This document shows, piece by piece, positions 29,047 through 37,836 of a stretch of 64,000 nucleotides of DNA. Source of the stretch: an uncultured Flaviramulus sp. (lineage in GTDB: Bacteria > Bacteroidota > Bacteroidia > Flavobacteriales > Flavobacteriaceae); NCBI GenBank assembly GCA_947495125.1, contig CANLXL010000012.1:1-64000 (forward strand), read 5' to 3'. Numbering within the stretch: position 1 is the stretch's first letter; each line of letters begins with the position of its first letter. The notes beneath the pieces were generated by a model, which made no database searches, had not been told where the DNA came from, and worked only from the letters and a program-made list of their open reading frames with translations. The position numbers and the translations under genes were made by a program.

Positions 29047-30111
29047 TTGAAGACCTGGTCTATACATATTGGCTGTATTTTATTACTCATCTGTTTATCA
29101 TGTTCAAATGAAAATCCAAATGAATATACGCCTACACCAAGTCCTCTACAAATTCCTCAATTCTTTGAAGACAATATTTTAAATCCCGTAATCCCAAACA
29201 GTAATCCTCAAACCGTTGAGGGTGTTGCTTTAGGTAAAAAATTGTTTTTCGATCCTATTTTATCCGGAGACAACTCACAATCTTGTGCCGATTGCCATGC
29301 TCCTGAAAACGCATTTTCAGATACCGATAAATTTAGCGATGGTATTGATGGTTTACCGGGAAAGCGTAACACCATGCCATTATTCAACCTGGCCTGGAAT
29401 TATGATGAAAAGTTCTTTTGGGACGGTCGGGTTTTTAGCCTGGAGCATCAAGCATTTCAACCTGTTATAGACCCTATTGAAATGCACAGTACTTGGGAGC
29501 AGGTGGTGCAAAAATTGCAACAAGAGGCTGAGTATCCTAACCTGTTCGATCAAGCTTTCGGGGCTTCAAAAATTGACTCCACGATGGTAACAAAAGCCAT
29601 TGCACAATTTGAAAGGACTTTAATTTCTTCAAATTCAAAGTTTGACAAATACCTCTTGGGGGAAACGACGTTGACGCCGGAAGAACTAAATGGTTTTAAT
29701 GTATTTATGGATGAAACCAGAGGCGACTGTTTCCATTGTCATGGCAGTGATAAAAACCCCCTTTGGACCGATAATATTTTTCATAACAACGGATTAGATG
29801 CCGCTATTACAGATTTAGGCCTAGGCAAAGCCACAGGAGATCCGGCAGATAACGGAAAATTCAAATCACCATCATTACGCAATTTGGCCTTTACAGCCCC
29901 CTACATGCACGATGGGCGATTTGCAACTTTAGAGGCTGTTATAGAGCATTACAGCGAAGGACTCCAAAACTCTCCAACGATAGATCCACTAATGAAAAAG
30001 GTGGCACAGGGTGGTGTACAATTATCGACAAAAGATAAAGCCGATTTAAAAGCCTTTCTTTTAACACTTTCTGATCATGAATTTATAAACAATCCGGATT
30101 TTAAAAACTAA
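29047..30111 (+). CDS. MbnH-like diheme peroxidase family lipoprotein
   Basis: The 354-residue protein uses a TTG start at 29047. No ATG allows the clear lipoprotein signal (CILLLICLSC, C19). Two c-type heme sites are CADCH (80-84) and CFHCH (228-232). The C-terminal half has SPSLRNLAFTAPYMHDGRF, the bacterial diheme cytochrome c peroxidase/MauG signature. Adjacent to an MbnP-like gene, it is best read as the partner that oxidises a tryptophan of that protein. It is the last gene of the operon. Confidence 0.9.
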   Translation: MKTWSIHIGCILLLICLSCSNENPNEYTPTPSPLQIPQFFEDNILNPVIPNSNPQTVEGVALGKKLFFDPILSGDNSQSCADCHAPENAFSDTDKFSDGIDGLPGKRNTMPLFNLAWNYDEKFFWDGRVFSLEHQAFQPVIDPIEMHSTWEQVVQKLQQEAEYPNLFDQAFGASKIDSTMVTKAIAQFERTLISSNSKFDKYLLGETTLTPEELNGFNVFMDETRGDCFHCHGSDKNPLWTDNIFHNNGLDAAITDLGLGKATGDPADNGKFKSPSLRNLAFTAPYMHDGRFATLEAVIEHYSEGLQNSPTIDPLMKKVAQGGVQLSTKDKADLKAFLLTLSDHEFINNPDFKN

Positions 30112-30262
30112 TCATTTCCTAAAGAAAAAATCATCTTAATAAAAAGTTCGATATTCGGTGCAAAATTTACAAATATTAACGCATTTCATCGAAAAAATAG
30201 GTTATTTCAACGGATAACTAAAAGATTTCATTAAGTTTATTATTCCCAAAGAATTAATCATT

Positions 30263-30460
30263 ATGAAATCCTACTTAACAACAAACCTATTTTGTTCAGC
30301 TTTTGGCCACAATTATGTTAGAGTTACGAAACTCAATGATGACCTATTAAGTTTAGTTTGTAAATGCTGTAAAAAACAATTCGTTTCTAATACCAATGGT
30401 GAAGTTCTGGACATTTCCTTAAACCATAATAATATGGCACCTCTCATTGAATATCTTTAG
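30263..30460 (+). CDS. Small zinc-ribbon-like protein (paralogue 3)
   Basis: The 65-residue protein has CSAFGHNYVRVTKL, CKCCKKQFVSNTNGEVLD, the same Cys/His framework as the pair at 23743 and 24087. It lacks their conserved LTPKF.EIN tail. It stands alone with its own weak terminator. Function unknown. Confidence 0.7.
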   Translation: MKSYLTTNLFCSAFGHNYVRVTKLNDDLLSLVCKCCKKQFVSNTNGEVLDISLNHNNMAPLIEYL

Positions 30461-30461
30461 A

Positions 30462-30477
30462 AAAAGCAAGAGCTTTT
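30462..30477 (+). terminator. Weak terminator
   Basis: AAAAGC and GCTTTT pair around AAGA, followed by CGTTTTACTT, directly after the stop of the small zinc-ribbon gene. Confidence 0.45.
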
Positions 30478-30632
30478 CGTTTTACTTAATTATTGATTTT
30501 AAATAACCATTTCGGTATTTATTTTTTCTGCAAATACATCACCATTCATATTTGCCAAAGTCCATAAAAAAAACCTATAAAACCATATACTAATATAATG
30601 TTAGGTTATGTGGTAATCCATGACTTATATTG

Positions 30633-30640
30633 TATATTTG
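30633..30640 (+). promoter_or_regulatory. suf operon -7 element (TATATTTG)
   Basis: An exact TAnnTTTG element followed by CAC lies 33 bases before sufA. At the -33 position there is only a TGG. This is the obvious promoter for the operon; I see no clear iron-responsive operator. Confidence 0.65.
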
Positions 30641-30673
30641 CACTCTATTTAGATTAATTCTAATTGAAAATTT

Positions 30674-31003
30674 ATGATAAAAGTTTCTGAAACGGCTAAG
30701 AAAAAAGTTATTGAACTTATGCAAGATGAAGGCTTTAACCCAATTACTGACTATGTCCGTGTTGGTGTTAAAAGTGGAGGTTGTTCTGGCTTATCTTACG
30801 ATTTAAAGTTTGACAAAGAAAATCAAGAAGAAGATAAAGTTTTTGAAGATAATGATGTTAAAATTATTGTTGATAAGAAAAGCTTTTTATACTTAATAGG
30901 TACAACCTTAGAATATTCCGGTGGACTAAACGGTACAGGCTTTGTATTTAATAACCCCAACGCTAACCGTACTTGTGGTTGCGGAGAGTCGTTTTCACTA
31001 TAA
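30674..31003 (+). CDS. sufA: Fe-S cluster carrier, SufA/IscA type
   Basis: The 109-residue HesB/IscA-fold protein has the three cluster-binding cysteines C37 (GGCSGLSY), C101 and C103 (CGCGESF). It receives clusters from SufBCD and passes them to apoproteins. It is the first gene of the suf operon, 15 bases before sufB. Confidence 0.93.
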   Translation: MIKVSETAKKKVIELMQDEGFNPITDYVRVGVKSGGCSGLSYDLKFDKENQEEDKVFEDNDVKIIVDKKSFLYLIGTTLEYSGGLNGTGFVFNNPNANRTCGCGESFSL

Positions 31004-31018
31004 AATAAAGAGAGCATT

Positions 31019-32467
31019 ATGTCGAAATATACTGAAGACGATTTACGCGAAGAACTTAAAACCAAAGAATACGAATATGGTTTTTATACAGACATTGAAT
31101 CTGAAACATTTCCAAACGGGTTAAATGAAGATATTGTTCGGGCGATTTCTAAAAAGAAAGAAGAACCGGAATGGATGACGGATTGGAGATTAGAAGCCTT
31201 TCGCGTTTGGAAAGACATGGAAGAACCGGAATGGGCCAATGTCAACTATGAAAAACCGGATTTCCAAGGCATTTCATATTATTCTGCACCTAATAGTAAA
31301 CCCAAGTACGACAGCATTGATGAAGTTGATCCGGAGTTACTGGCAACTTTTGAAAAACTGGGAATATCTTTGGATGAGCAAAAAAAATTAGCCGGTGTTG
31401 CGATGGACGTTGTGGTCGACTCTGTTTCAGTAGCCACAACATTTAAAAAGACTTTGGCCAAGCAAGGTATTATCTTTATGAGTATTTCGGAAGCCATTAA
31501 GGAGCATCCGGAACTTGTAAAAAAATATATCGGTAGCGTTGTACCTCAAAAAGATAACTTTTATGCAGCGTTGAATTCTGCCGTATTCAGTGATGGGTCT
31601 TTTTGCTATATTCCAAAAGGAGTACGCTGCCCGATGGAATTATCCACTTACTTCAGAATCAATCAGGCCGGTACCGGTCAATTTGAAAGAACACTGGTGA
31701 TTGCAGATGAGGGGAGTTATGTAAGTTATTTAGAAGGATGTACAGCTCCAAGCCGTGACGAAAATCAGTTACATGCCGCTGTTGTGGAGTTAATTGCTTT
31801 GGATGATGCAGAGATCAAATATTCTACAGTTCAAAACTGGTATCCCGGGAATGCCGAAGGTAAAGGTGGTGTTTTCAACTTCGTTACCAAACGAGGCTTA
31901 TGTGAGACCAATGCTAAAATCTCATGGACTCAGGTAGAAACGGGTTCTGCCGTTACCTGGAAATACCCAAGTTGTATCTTAAAAGGAGACCATTCTGTAG
32001 GCGAATTTTATTCGATCGCTGTTACCAATAACTACCAACAAGCCGATACAGGAACTAAAATGATTCATTTGGGAAAAAACACCAAATCGACCATTATTTC
32101 AAAAGGTATATCAGCAGGAAAATCACAAAACAGTTATCGGGGATTAGTTCAAATAAATTCCAGAGCGGAAAACGCGCGTAACTTTTCACAATGTGATAGT
32201 TTACTTATGGGGAATGAGTGCGGTGCACATACCTTTCCTTATATAGAAGCCAAAAATAAATCGGCAAAAATAGAACACGAAGCCACAACCAGTAAAATTG
32301 GAGAAGATCAAATTTTCTATTGTAATCAACGTGGAATAGATACCGAAAAGGCTATTGCCTTAATCGTTAACGGATTTAGCAAGGAGGTTTTAAATAAGCT
32401 TCCGATGGAATTTGCTGTTGAAGCACAAAAATTATTAGAAATAAGTTTAGAAGGAAGCGTTGGATAA
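31019..32467 (+). CDS. sufB: Fe-S cluster assembly scaffold SufB
   Basis: The 482-residue protein is full length for SufB, with the parallel beta-helix core and the typical segments [30 protein letters not shown] and the C-terminal [16 protein letters not shown] and RGI region. It forms the SufBC2D complex on which clusters are built. The following spacer contains an 18-bp palindrome. Confidence 0.96.
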   Translation: MSKYTEDDLREELKTKEYEYGFYTDIESETFPNGLNEDIVRAISKKKEEPEWMTDWRLEAFRVWKDMEEPEWANVNYEKPDFQGISYYSAPNSKPKYDSIDEVDPELLATFEKLGISLDEQKKLAGVAMDVVVDSVSVATTFKKTLAKQGIIFMSISEAIKEHPELVKKYIGSVVPQKDNFYAALNSAVFSDGSFCYIPKGVRCPMELSTYFRINQAGTGQFERTLVIADEGSYVSYLEGCTAPSRDENQLHAAVVELIALDDAEIKYSTVQNWYPGNAEGKGGVFNFVTKRGLCETNAKISWTQVETGSAVTWKYPSCILKGDHSVGEFYSIAVTNNYQQADTGTKMIHLGKNTKSTIISKGISAGKSQNSYRGLVQINSRAENARNFSQCDSLLMGNECGAHTFPYIEAKNKSAKIEHEATTSKIGEDQIFYCNQRGIDTEKAIALIVNGFSKEVLNKLPMEFAVEAQKLLEISLEGSVG

Positions 32468-32488
32468 ACAAAGTCTCATGTTGAGCGC

Positions 32489-32506
32489 TCCCGATAACTA
32501 TCGGGA
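32489..32506. repeat. 18-bp dispersed palindrome, copy 1
   Basis: TCCCGATAACTATCGGGA, between sufB and the next gene. Related copies are at 54107-54124 and 60900-60915. It is a REP-like hairpin without a T-run. Confidence 0.8.
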
Positions 32507-32534
32507 CGAAGTGTCCCATCAAATTAAATTTTAA

Positions 32535-32957
32535 ATGAAAAACATAGTTTTAGTCGCATTAATTTTAACATTAAGTATTAGTTGTAAAAAGGAAACTAAA
32601 TCAGAAAACACTCAGAATGAAACCATCACAGGAAACATCGAGGAAAAAACAACAAAACAAAATGACGGATTAACCCTGTTAAAAGGTGAATTCGTATATT
32701 ATAAAGATGCGGCGGTATTACAAACTCATGCCGATATTTATGGTGTTTTTGTAAATGCAAAAATGCTTGAATTAGATACCCTTGCAGGAAAATATAAGAA
32801 AGAACCAACCGATATGGTTCCGGTTGAAATAAGAGGAAAAATTACAAACAAAAAAGATAATAAAATTCTTTGGGAAAATAAGGTCGAAATTGTTGAAATA
32901 TTGAAGGTTTCAGAACCACAATCCGAAGAAAGTAACGTTATAAAACTAGGACATTAA
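32535..32957 (+). CDS. NlpE-like OB-fold lipoprotein inside the suf operon
   Basis: The 140-residue protein has a lipoprotein signal (LSISC). Its core, LLKGEFVYYKDAAVLQTHAD, then VPVEIRGKI, resembles the C-terminal OB-fold of the NlpE lipoprotein, where a Y.DAA motif is also found. It lies between sufB and sufC, 5 bases from sufC, so it is co-transcribed with Fe-S assembly genes despite being a membrane lipoprotein. No function in the Suf pathway is known to me. Confidence 0.8.
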   Translation: MKNIVLVALILTLSISCKKETKSENTQNETITGNIEEKTTKQNDGLTLLKGEFVYYKDAAVLQTHADIYGVFVNAKMLELDTLAGKYKKEPTDMVPVEIRGKITNKKDNKILWENKVEIVEILKVSEPQSEESNVIKLGH

Positions 32958-32962
32958 TAGTT

Positions 32963-33715
32963 ATGCTAAAAATTGAAAATTTACATGCCAGTGTTGAAGA
33001 TAAAAGTATTCTACAAGGCATAAACCTTGAAATAAAGCCGGGAGAAGTGCACGCCATTATGGGACCAAATGGTTCTGGTAAAAGTACACTCGCTTCAGTT
33101 ATTGCAGGCAAAGAAGAATACGAAGTTACCAAGGGTAGTATCTCATTTGAAGATGAAGATATCGATGAACTTGCAGCCGAAGAACGTGCCCATAAAGGTG
33201 TGTTTTTATCGTTTCAATATCCTGTAGAAATTCCCGGGGTTTCTGTGACCAACTTTATTAAAACGGCTATTAACGAATCTAGAAAAGCACAGGGTTTGGA
33301 AGACATGCCAGCGAAAGACATGCTAAAACTTATCCGTGAAAAAGCAGATTTGTTAGAAATAGACAGAAAGTTTTTATCGCGTTCTTTAAATGAAGGGTTT
33401 TCCGGAGGCGAAAAAAAACGTAATGAAATTTTTCAGATGGCGATGTTAGAACCAAAATTAGCTATCCTCGATGAAACAGATTCCGGATTGGATATCGATG
33501 CACTTCGTATTGTTGCTAACGGTGTTAATAAGCTTAAAAGTAAAGACAATGCTGTCATGGTGATTACGCATTACCAACGCTTATTGGATTATATAGTCCC
33601 AGATTATGTTCATGTGATCTATAACGGTAAAATTGTAAAGTCCGGCACTAAAGATCTAGCACTCGAACTTGAGGAAAAAGGATACGATTGGATTAAAGAA
33701 GAAGTGAACGCTTAA
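32963..33715 (+). CDS. sufC: Fe-S assembly ATPase SufC
   Basis: The 250-residue ABC-type ATPase has Walker A GPNGSGKST (34-42), a signature FSGGEKKRNEI, and Walker B LAILDETDSGLD, the SufC-specific form. It powers conformational change in SufBC2D. The gene is followed by a 78-base spacer with short repeats. Confidence 0.96.
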   Translation: MLKIENLHASVEDKSILQGINLEIKPGEVHAIMGPNGSGKSTLASVIAGKEEYEVTKGSISFEDEDIDELAAEERAHKGVFLSFQYPVEIPGVSVTNFIKTAINESRKAQGLEDMPAKDMLKLIREKADLLEIDRKFLSRSLNEGFSGGEKKRNEIFQMAMLEPKLAILDETDSGLDIDALRIVANGVNKLKSKDNAVMVITHYQRLLDYIVPDYVHVIYNGKIVKSGTKDLALELEEKGYDWIKEEVNA

Positions 33716-33755
33716 TACAGTAACCAGTGCACAGTTGGCAGTAGCCGGTCACCTG

Positions 33756-33786
33756 ACTGAAAACTGAAAACTGAGGACTGAAGACT
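33756..33786. repeat. Short ACTGAAA-type tandem repeat in the suf spacer
   Basis: The sufC-sufD spacer carries three to four direct copies of a seven-to-eight base unit (ACTGAAAACTGAAAACTG and variants GGACTGAAGACT). It is low-complexity, non-coding and probably slipped-strand in origin. Confidence 0.6.
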
Positions 33787-33793
33787 TAAAAAC

Positions 33794-35107
33794 ATGGATT
33801 TAAAAGAAAAACTATTATCATCCTTTATGGTCTTTGAGGACAAAGTAGACATAGATACTTATGTTCACGATGTTAGAAGTGATGCCATAAAAACTTTTGA
33901 AGAAAAAGGGTTTCCTACTAAAAAACAGGAAGCCTGGAAATACACCTCTTTAAATAAAATTCTAAAAGAAGATTATAGTGTTTTTCCTAAACAGGAAAAT
34001 GCCTTAGAATATAAAGACATTAAGAAGTATTTTCTTTACGATATAGATACATACAAAATTGTATTTATAGATGGTAAGTACTCTTCTCACCTATCGCAAA
34101 CTACACATGACGGTATGGATGTTTGCTTAATGTCTGCAGCATTATCAAAGCCTAAATATCGGTTAGTTATTGAAAACTATTTTAATAAAGCTGCAACTAA
34201 GGACAGTCTACCATCTTTGAACACGGCGTTTTCAAGTGAAGGCGCTTATATTCATATTCCGAAGAACAAACTGGTTGAAAAGCCAATTCAAATTATACAT
34301 TTCTCTACGGGTAATGAATCGGCAACCATGTTACAACCACGAAACCTGATTGTTGTTGAGGAGAATTCACATGTTCAAATCATTGAACGCCACCAAAGTT
34401 TAACGAATAATCCTGTTTTAACCAATAGCGTTACCGAGATTTTTGCTAAAAAACGAGCAATCGTAGATTATTATAAAATACAGAACGATAGCAAAGAAGC
34501 CTCTTTGATAGACAATACCTTTATAAAGCAAAGACAGGAAAGTGTTTGCTCTGTGCACACCTTTGCCTTTGGAGGCAAGCTAACACGAAACAACCTTAAT
34601 TTTTATCAGGAGGGGCAACGTATCGATTCTATTTTAAAAGGGGTTACAATTCTGGGAGACAAGCAACACGTAGACCATAATACCCTGGTACACCATATAG
34701 AACCTAATTGTGAGAGTCATCAAGATTACAAAGGTATTTTTGGCGAGAACTCTACCGGAGTTTTTAATGGCAAAATTATTGTTGAAAAAGAAGCTCAAAA
34801 AACGAATGCGTTTCAATCGAATAACAACATTCTTGTTAGCGATAAAGCGACCATCAATACCAAACCGCAATTGGAGATTTTTGCTGATGATGTAAAATGT
34901 TCTCATGGATGTACTATTGGTCAACTGGATGAAAGTGCTCTGTTTTACATGCGTTCCAGAGGTATTCCTGAAAAAGAAGCTAAGGCGCTTTTGATGTACG
35001 CTTTTAGCAATAATGTTTTAAGTTCAGTTAAAATTCCTGAAATGAAACAACGCATTACCAAAATTATCGCTAATAAATTAGGTGTAAATATTGGTTTCGA
35101 TCTATAA
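33794..35107 (+). CDS. sufD: Fe-S cluster assembly protein SufD
   Basis: The 437-residue paralogue of SufB has the beta-helix core and the C-terminal signature DVKCSHGCTIGQLDESALFYMRSRGIPEKEA (broken here: CSHGCT then RSRGIPEKEA). The FPTKKQEAWKYTSL segment near the N-terminus is typical. It completes the SufBC2D scaffold. Confidence 0.95.
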   Translation: MDLKEKLLSSFMVFEDKVDIDTYVHDVRSDAIKTFEEKGFPTKKQEAWKYTSLNKILKEDYSVFPKQENALEYKDIKKYFLYDIDTYKIVFIDGKYSSHLSQTTHDGMDVCLMSAALSKPKYRLVIENYFNKAATKDSLPSLNTAFSSEGAYIHIPKNKLVEKPIQIIHFSTGNESATMLQPRNLIVVEENSHVQIIERHQSLTNNPVLTNSVTEIFAKKRAIVDYYKIQNDSKEASLIDNTFIKQRQESVCSVHTFAFGGKLTRNNLNFYQEGQRIDSILKGVTILGDKQHVDHNTLVHHIEPNCESHQDYKGIFGENSTGVFNGKIIVEKEAQKTNAFQSNNNILVSDKATINTKPQLEIFADDVKCSHGCTIGQLDESALFYMRSRGIPEKEAKALLMYAFSNNVLSSVKIPEMKQRITKIIANKLGVNIGFDL

Positions 35108-35148
35108 ACCGAAAACCACAATTTCAATCAGGGTTAGACATTAATACT

Positions 35149-36363
35149 ATGTTCAACGTACAAGACATAAGAAAAGATTTTCCCATTCTCTCCCGTAAAG
35201 TCAATGGTAAACCTTTAGTGTATTTCGACAATGCAGCAACCTCTCAAACCCCGCAACAGGTTATTGATACTATTGTAGATTATTATTCAAATTACAATGC
35301 GAATATTCATCGTGGCGTTCATACTTTAAGTCAGGAAGCTACAGATCTATATGAACAGGCCCGTCAAAATATACAAGCGCATTTTAATGCAAAATTCTCA
35401 CATGAGATTATATTAACTTCAGGAACGACTCATAGTATTAATTTGGTGGCAAATGGTTTTTCTTCACTGTTGAAAAAAGGCGATGACATCATTGTTTCTG
35501 CTTTAGAGCACCACAGTAATATTGTGCCTTGGCAAATGCTTTGTGAACGTACCGGAGCACATTTGAAGGTTATCCCGATGAATGAAGATGGAGAGCTAAT
35601 CATGGAAGCCTACGATAAGCTTCTTTCAAAAAACACAAAACTCGTTTTTGTAAATCATATCTCGAATGCTTTAGGCACTATAAACCCTATAGAAACTATT
35701 ATTGAAAAAGCTCACGCGGTAGGCGCTGCAGTTTTAATTGACGGAGCGCAAGCTTGTCCGCATGTTAAACCCGATGTTCAAAAGCTAGATGTTGACTTTT
35801 ACGTGGCCTCAGCTCATAAAATGTGTGGCCCCACAGGTGTTGGAATGCTTTACGGCAAAGCATCATGGCTTAATAAATTACCCCCATATCAAGGCGGTGG
35901 TGAGATGATTGCCGAGGTGACGTTCGAAAAAACCACCTATGCCAGTTTACCTCATAAGTTTGAAGCGGGGACACCAAATATTGCCGGAGGGATTGCTTTT
36001 GGAGCAGCCATAAAGTATATGAACACCATCGGTTTTGAAGCTATAGCAGCATACGAAAACGAATTGCTTCATTATGCTACGGAAAAACTCCTGCAAATTG
36101 AAGGCTTAAAAATATACGGAACGTCTGAATCGAAAACATCGGTAATTTCATTTAACCTGAACAACATCCATCCCTATGATGTTGGTACTATTTTAGATAA
36201 ATTAGGTATTGCAGTTCGAACGGGGCACCATTGTGCACAACCTATAATGGATTTTTATAAGATCCCGGGAACCGTAAGAGCTTCGTTTGCGTTTTACAAT
36301 ACCAAAAAAGAAATCGATGCTTTGGTTGAAGGTGTTAAGAAAGCTAAAATGATGTTGTCTTAA
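35149..36363 (+). CDS. sufS: Cysteine desulfurase SufS
   Basis: The 404-residue PLP enzyme is of the group II (SufS/CsdA) type. H121 stacks on PLP (SALEHHSNIVPW), the Schiff-base lysine is K224 (SAHKMCGPTG) and the persulfide cysteine is C362 (RTGHHCAQP). It releases sulfur from cysteine for SufE and SufBCD. Length is typical. Confidence 0.96.
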   Translation: MFNVQDIRKDFPILSRKVNGKPLVYFDNAATSQTPQQVIDTIVDYYSNYNANIHRGVHTLSQEATDLYEQARQNIQAHFNAKFSHEIILTSGTTHSINLVANGFSSLLKKGDDIIVSALEHHSNIVPWQMLCERTGAHLKVIPMNEDGELIMEAYDKLLSKNTKLVFVNHISNALGTINPIETIIEKAHAVGAAVLIDGAQACPHVKPDVQKLDVDFYVASAHKMCGPTGVGMLYGKASWLNKLPPYQGGGEMIAEVTFEKTTYASLPHKFEAGTPNIAGGIAFGAAIKYMNTIGFEAIAAYENELLHYATEKLLQIEGLKIYGTSESKTSVISFNLNNIHPYDVGTILDKLGIAVRTGHHCAQPIMDFYKIPGTVRASFAFYNTKKEIDALVEGVKKAKMMLS

Positions 36364-36396
36364 ACATTCTTTGATGTATTTTTGTAAAAAATTAAG

Positions 36397-36822
36397 ATGG
36401 TGAGTATTGAAGACATACAAAACGAAATTATAGACGAATTCTCAATGTTTGAAGATTGGGAAGAACGATACCAGTACATGATAGATCTAGGAAAAGATTT
36501 ACCATTAATTGACGACCAATATAAAACCGATAGTAACATTATTAAAGGTTGTCAAAGTAAAGTTTGGGTTCATGCGGAAATGAATGATGATAAAATAGCA
36601 TTTACGGCCGATAGTGATGCTATTATTACCAAGGGTATTATCGCTATTTTAATTCGTGTATTTTCAAATCAGCATCCAAAAGATATTATTGATGCCAATA
36701 CCGATTTTATAGATCAAATTGGATTAAAAGAACATTTGTCACCTACGCGTGCCAATGGTTTGGTCAGCATGGTAAAACAGCTTAAAATGTATGCTATCGC
36801 TTACCAAACACAACTTAATTAA
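36397..36822 (+). CDS. sufE: Sulfur acceptor SufE
   Basis: The 141-residue protein has the SufE persulfide acceptor cysteine C52 in IIKGCQSKVWV, and the usual N-terminal helix EEIIDEF..FEDWEERYQYMIDLG-like segment. It takes sulfur from SufS. It begins 33 bases after sufS. A TATTTTTG element at 36377-36384 could give an internal promoter. Confidence 0.95.
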   Translation: MVSIEDIQNEIIDEFSMFEDWEERYQYMIDLGKDLPLIDDQYKTDSNIIKGCQSKVWVHAEMNDDKIAFTADSDAIITKGIIAILIRVFSNQHPKDIIDANTDFIDQIGLKEHLSPTRANGLVSMVKQLKMYAIAYQTQLN

Positions 36823-36889
36823 GTTTAGAAGTTGAACGTATAAAAGTTTATGATTATTGGATATCGTATAAACCTGTAAACTTCTAAAC
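36823..36889. repeat. Inverted repeat in the sufE-DUF59 spacer
   Basis: GTTTAGAAGTT (36823-36833) pairs exactly with AACTTCTAAAC (36879-36889); further shorter complementary pieces lie between. This makes a long imperfect hairpin filling most of the 83-base spacer. Confidence 0.65.
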
Positions 36890-36905
36890 CCTTAAACTAA
36901 TAAAA

Positions 36906-37232
36906 ATGAGTGATACAACCATAGACACCAATGCCCTGGGCGAGAAAATAGTAAATGTTTTAAAAACCATTTACGATCCTGAAATTCCGGTGGACATTTA
37001 CGAACTCGGATTAATTTACGATGTCTTTGTTAACGAAGACTATGATGTAAAAATACTAATGACCTTAACGACGCCTAATTGCCCCGTTGCTGAGACGCTA
37101 CCGTTGGAGGTAGAAGAAAAAGTAAAATCACTTAATGACGTAAAAACTGCGGAAGTGGAAATAACTTTCGACCCCCCTTGGACTCAGGATCTTATGAGTG
37201 AAGAAGCAAAATTGGAATTAGGGATGCTTTAA
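36906..37232 (+). CDS. DUF59/MIP18-family Fe-S maturation protein (SufT-like)
   Basis: The 108-residue MIP18-fold protein has YDPEIPVDIYELGLIYDV and C59 in TLTTPNCPVAETL, with DPPWTQDLMSEEAK near the end. Family members, including SufT, help deliver Fe-S clusters. It is in line with sufS and sufE, so it is likely part of the suf transcript. Confidence 0.92.
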   Translation: MSDTTIDTNALGEKIVNVLKTIYDPEIPVDIYELGLIYDVFVNEDYDVKILMTLTTPNCPVAETLPLEVEEKVKSLNDVKTAEVEITFDPPWTQDLMSEEAKLELGML

Positions 37233-37265
37233 GGCGTCCAACAGATTTAAAATTTTACGAATATC

Positions 37266-37835
37266 ATGAGTGGAACATATTATAAAACCAAAGCGTCTGT
37301 TGAGGAATATATTAAACTTGCCGAAGGTATAAATGGAAGTGCATTAATTGAGAAACTCGTACAATTTTTACCTGCAAAGTCCCGATTGCTTGAAATAGGT
37401 TCCGGGCCAGGTTCAGATTGGGAAATTTTAAAAACGTATTATGACGTTATCGGTTCTGATAATTCAACAGAGTTTTTAAGTCATTTAAAACGCAAATTTT
37501 CTAATGGAGAATTCCTGCTTATAGATGCTATTACTTTGGAAACAGACCAAAAATTTGATGGGATATATTCCAATAAAGTGATGCATCATCTAAAAGATTC
37601 GGAATTAAACGAATCCATTAAAAAGCAACATGAAAGATTAAATTCGGGCGGTATCATTTGTCATTCCTTTTGGAAAGGTGAGGGCTCTGAAATTTTTAAA
37701 GGCCTTTTTGTTAATTATCATACTAAGAAAAGTCTTAAAACGCACTTTCAAAAGGATTTTGAAATTTTATTCATAGACAGTTATAAAGAATTTGATGAAG
37801 ATGATTCCCTTTTGTTAATTGCAAAGAAAAAATAA
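37266..37835 (+). CDS. Class I SAM-dependent methyltransferase
   Basis: The 189-residue Rossmann-type methyltransferase has motif I LLEIGSGPGSDWE, an acidic loop (GSDNSTEFL) and a motif IV-like DGIYSNKVMHHL. The substrate is unknown. It lies 33 bases after the DUF59 gene and one base before DUF2480, so it belongs to the tail of the suf operon by position. Confidence 0.85.
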   Translation: MSGTYYKTKASVEEYIKLAEGINGSALIEKLVQFLPAKSRLLEIGSGPGSDWEILKTYYDVIGSDNSTEFLSHLKRKFSNGEFLLIDAITLETDQKFDGIYSNKVMHHLKDSELNESIKKQHERLNSGGIICHSFWKGEGSEIFKGLFVNYHTKKSLKTHFQKDFEILFIDSYKEFDEDDSLLLIAKKK

Positions 37836-37836
37836 C

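Noticed and set aside
25633-30111. A methanobactin operon
   Set aside because: Only MbnP/MbnH-like genes are present; no MbnA precursor or MbnB/MbnC biosynthesis gene is seen, and the organism type is wrong.
33716-33793. CRISPR-like repeats in the sufC-sufD spacer
   Set aside because: The units are only seven or eight bases, directly joined without spacers, and no cas genes are present.
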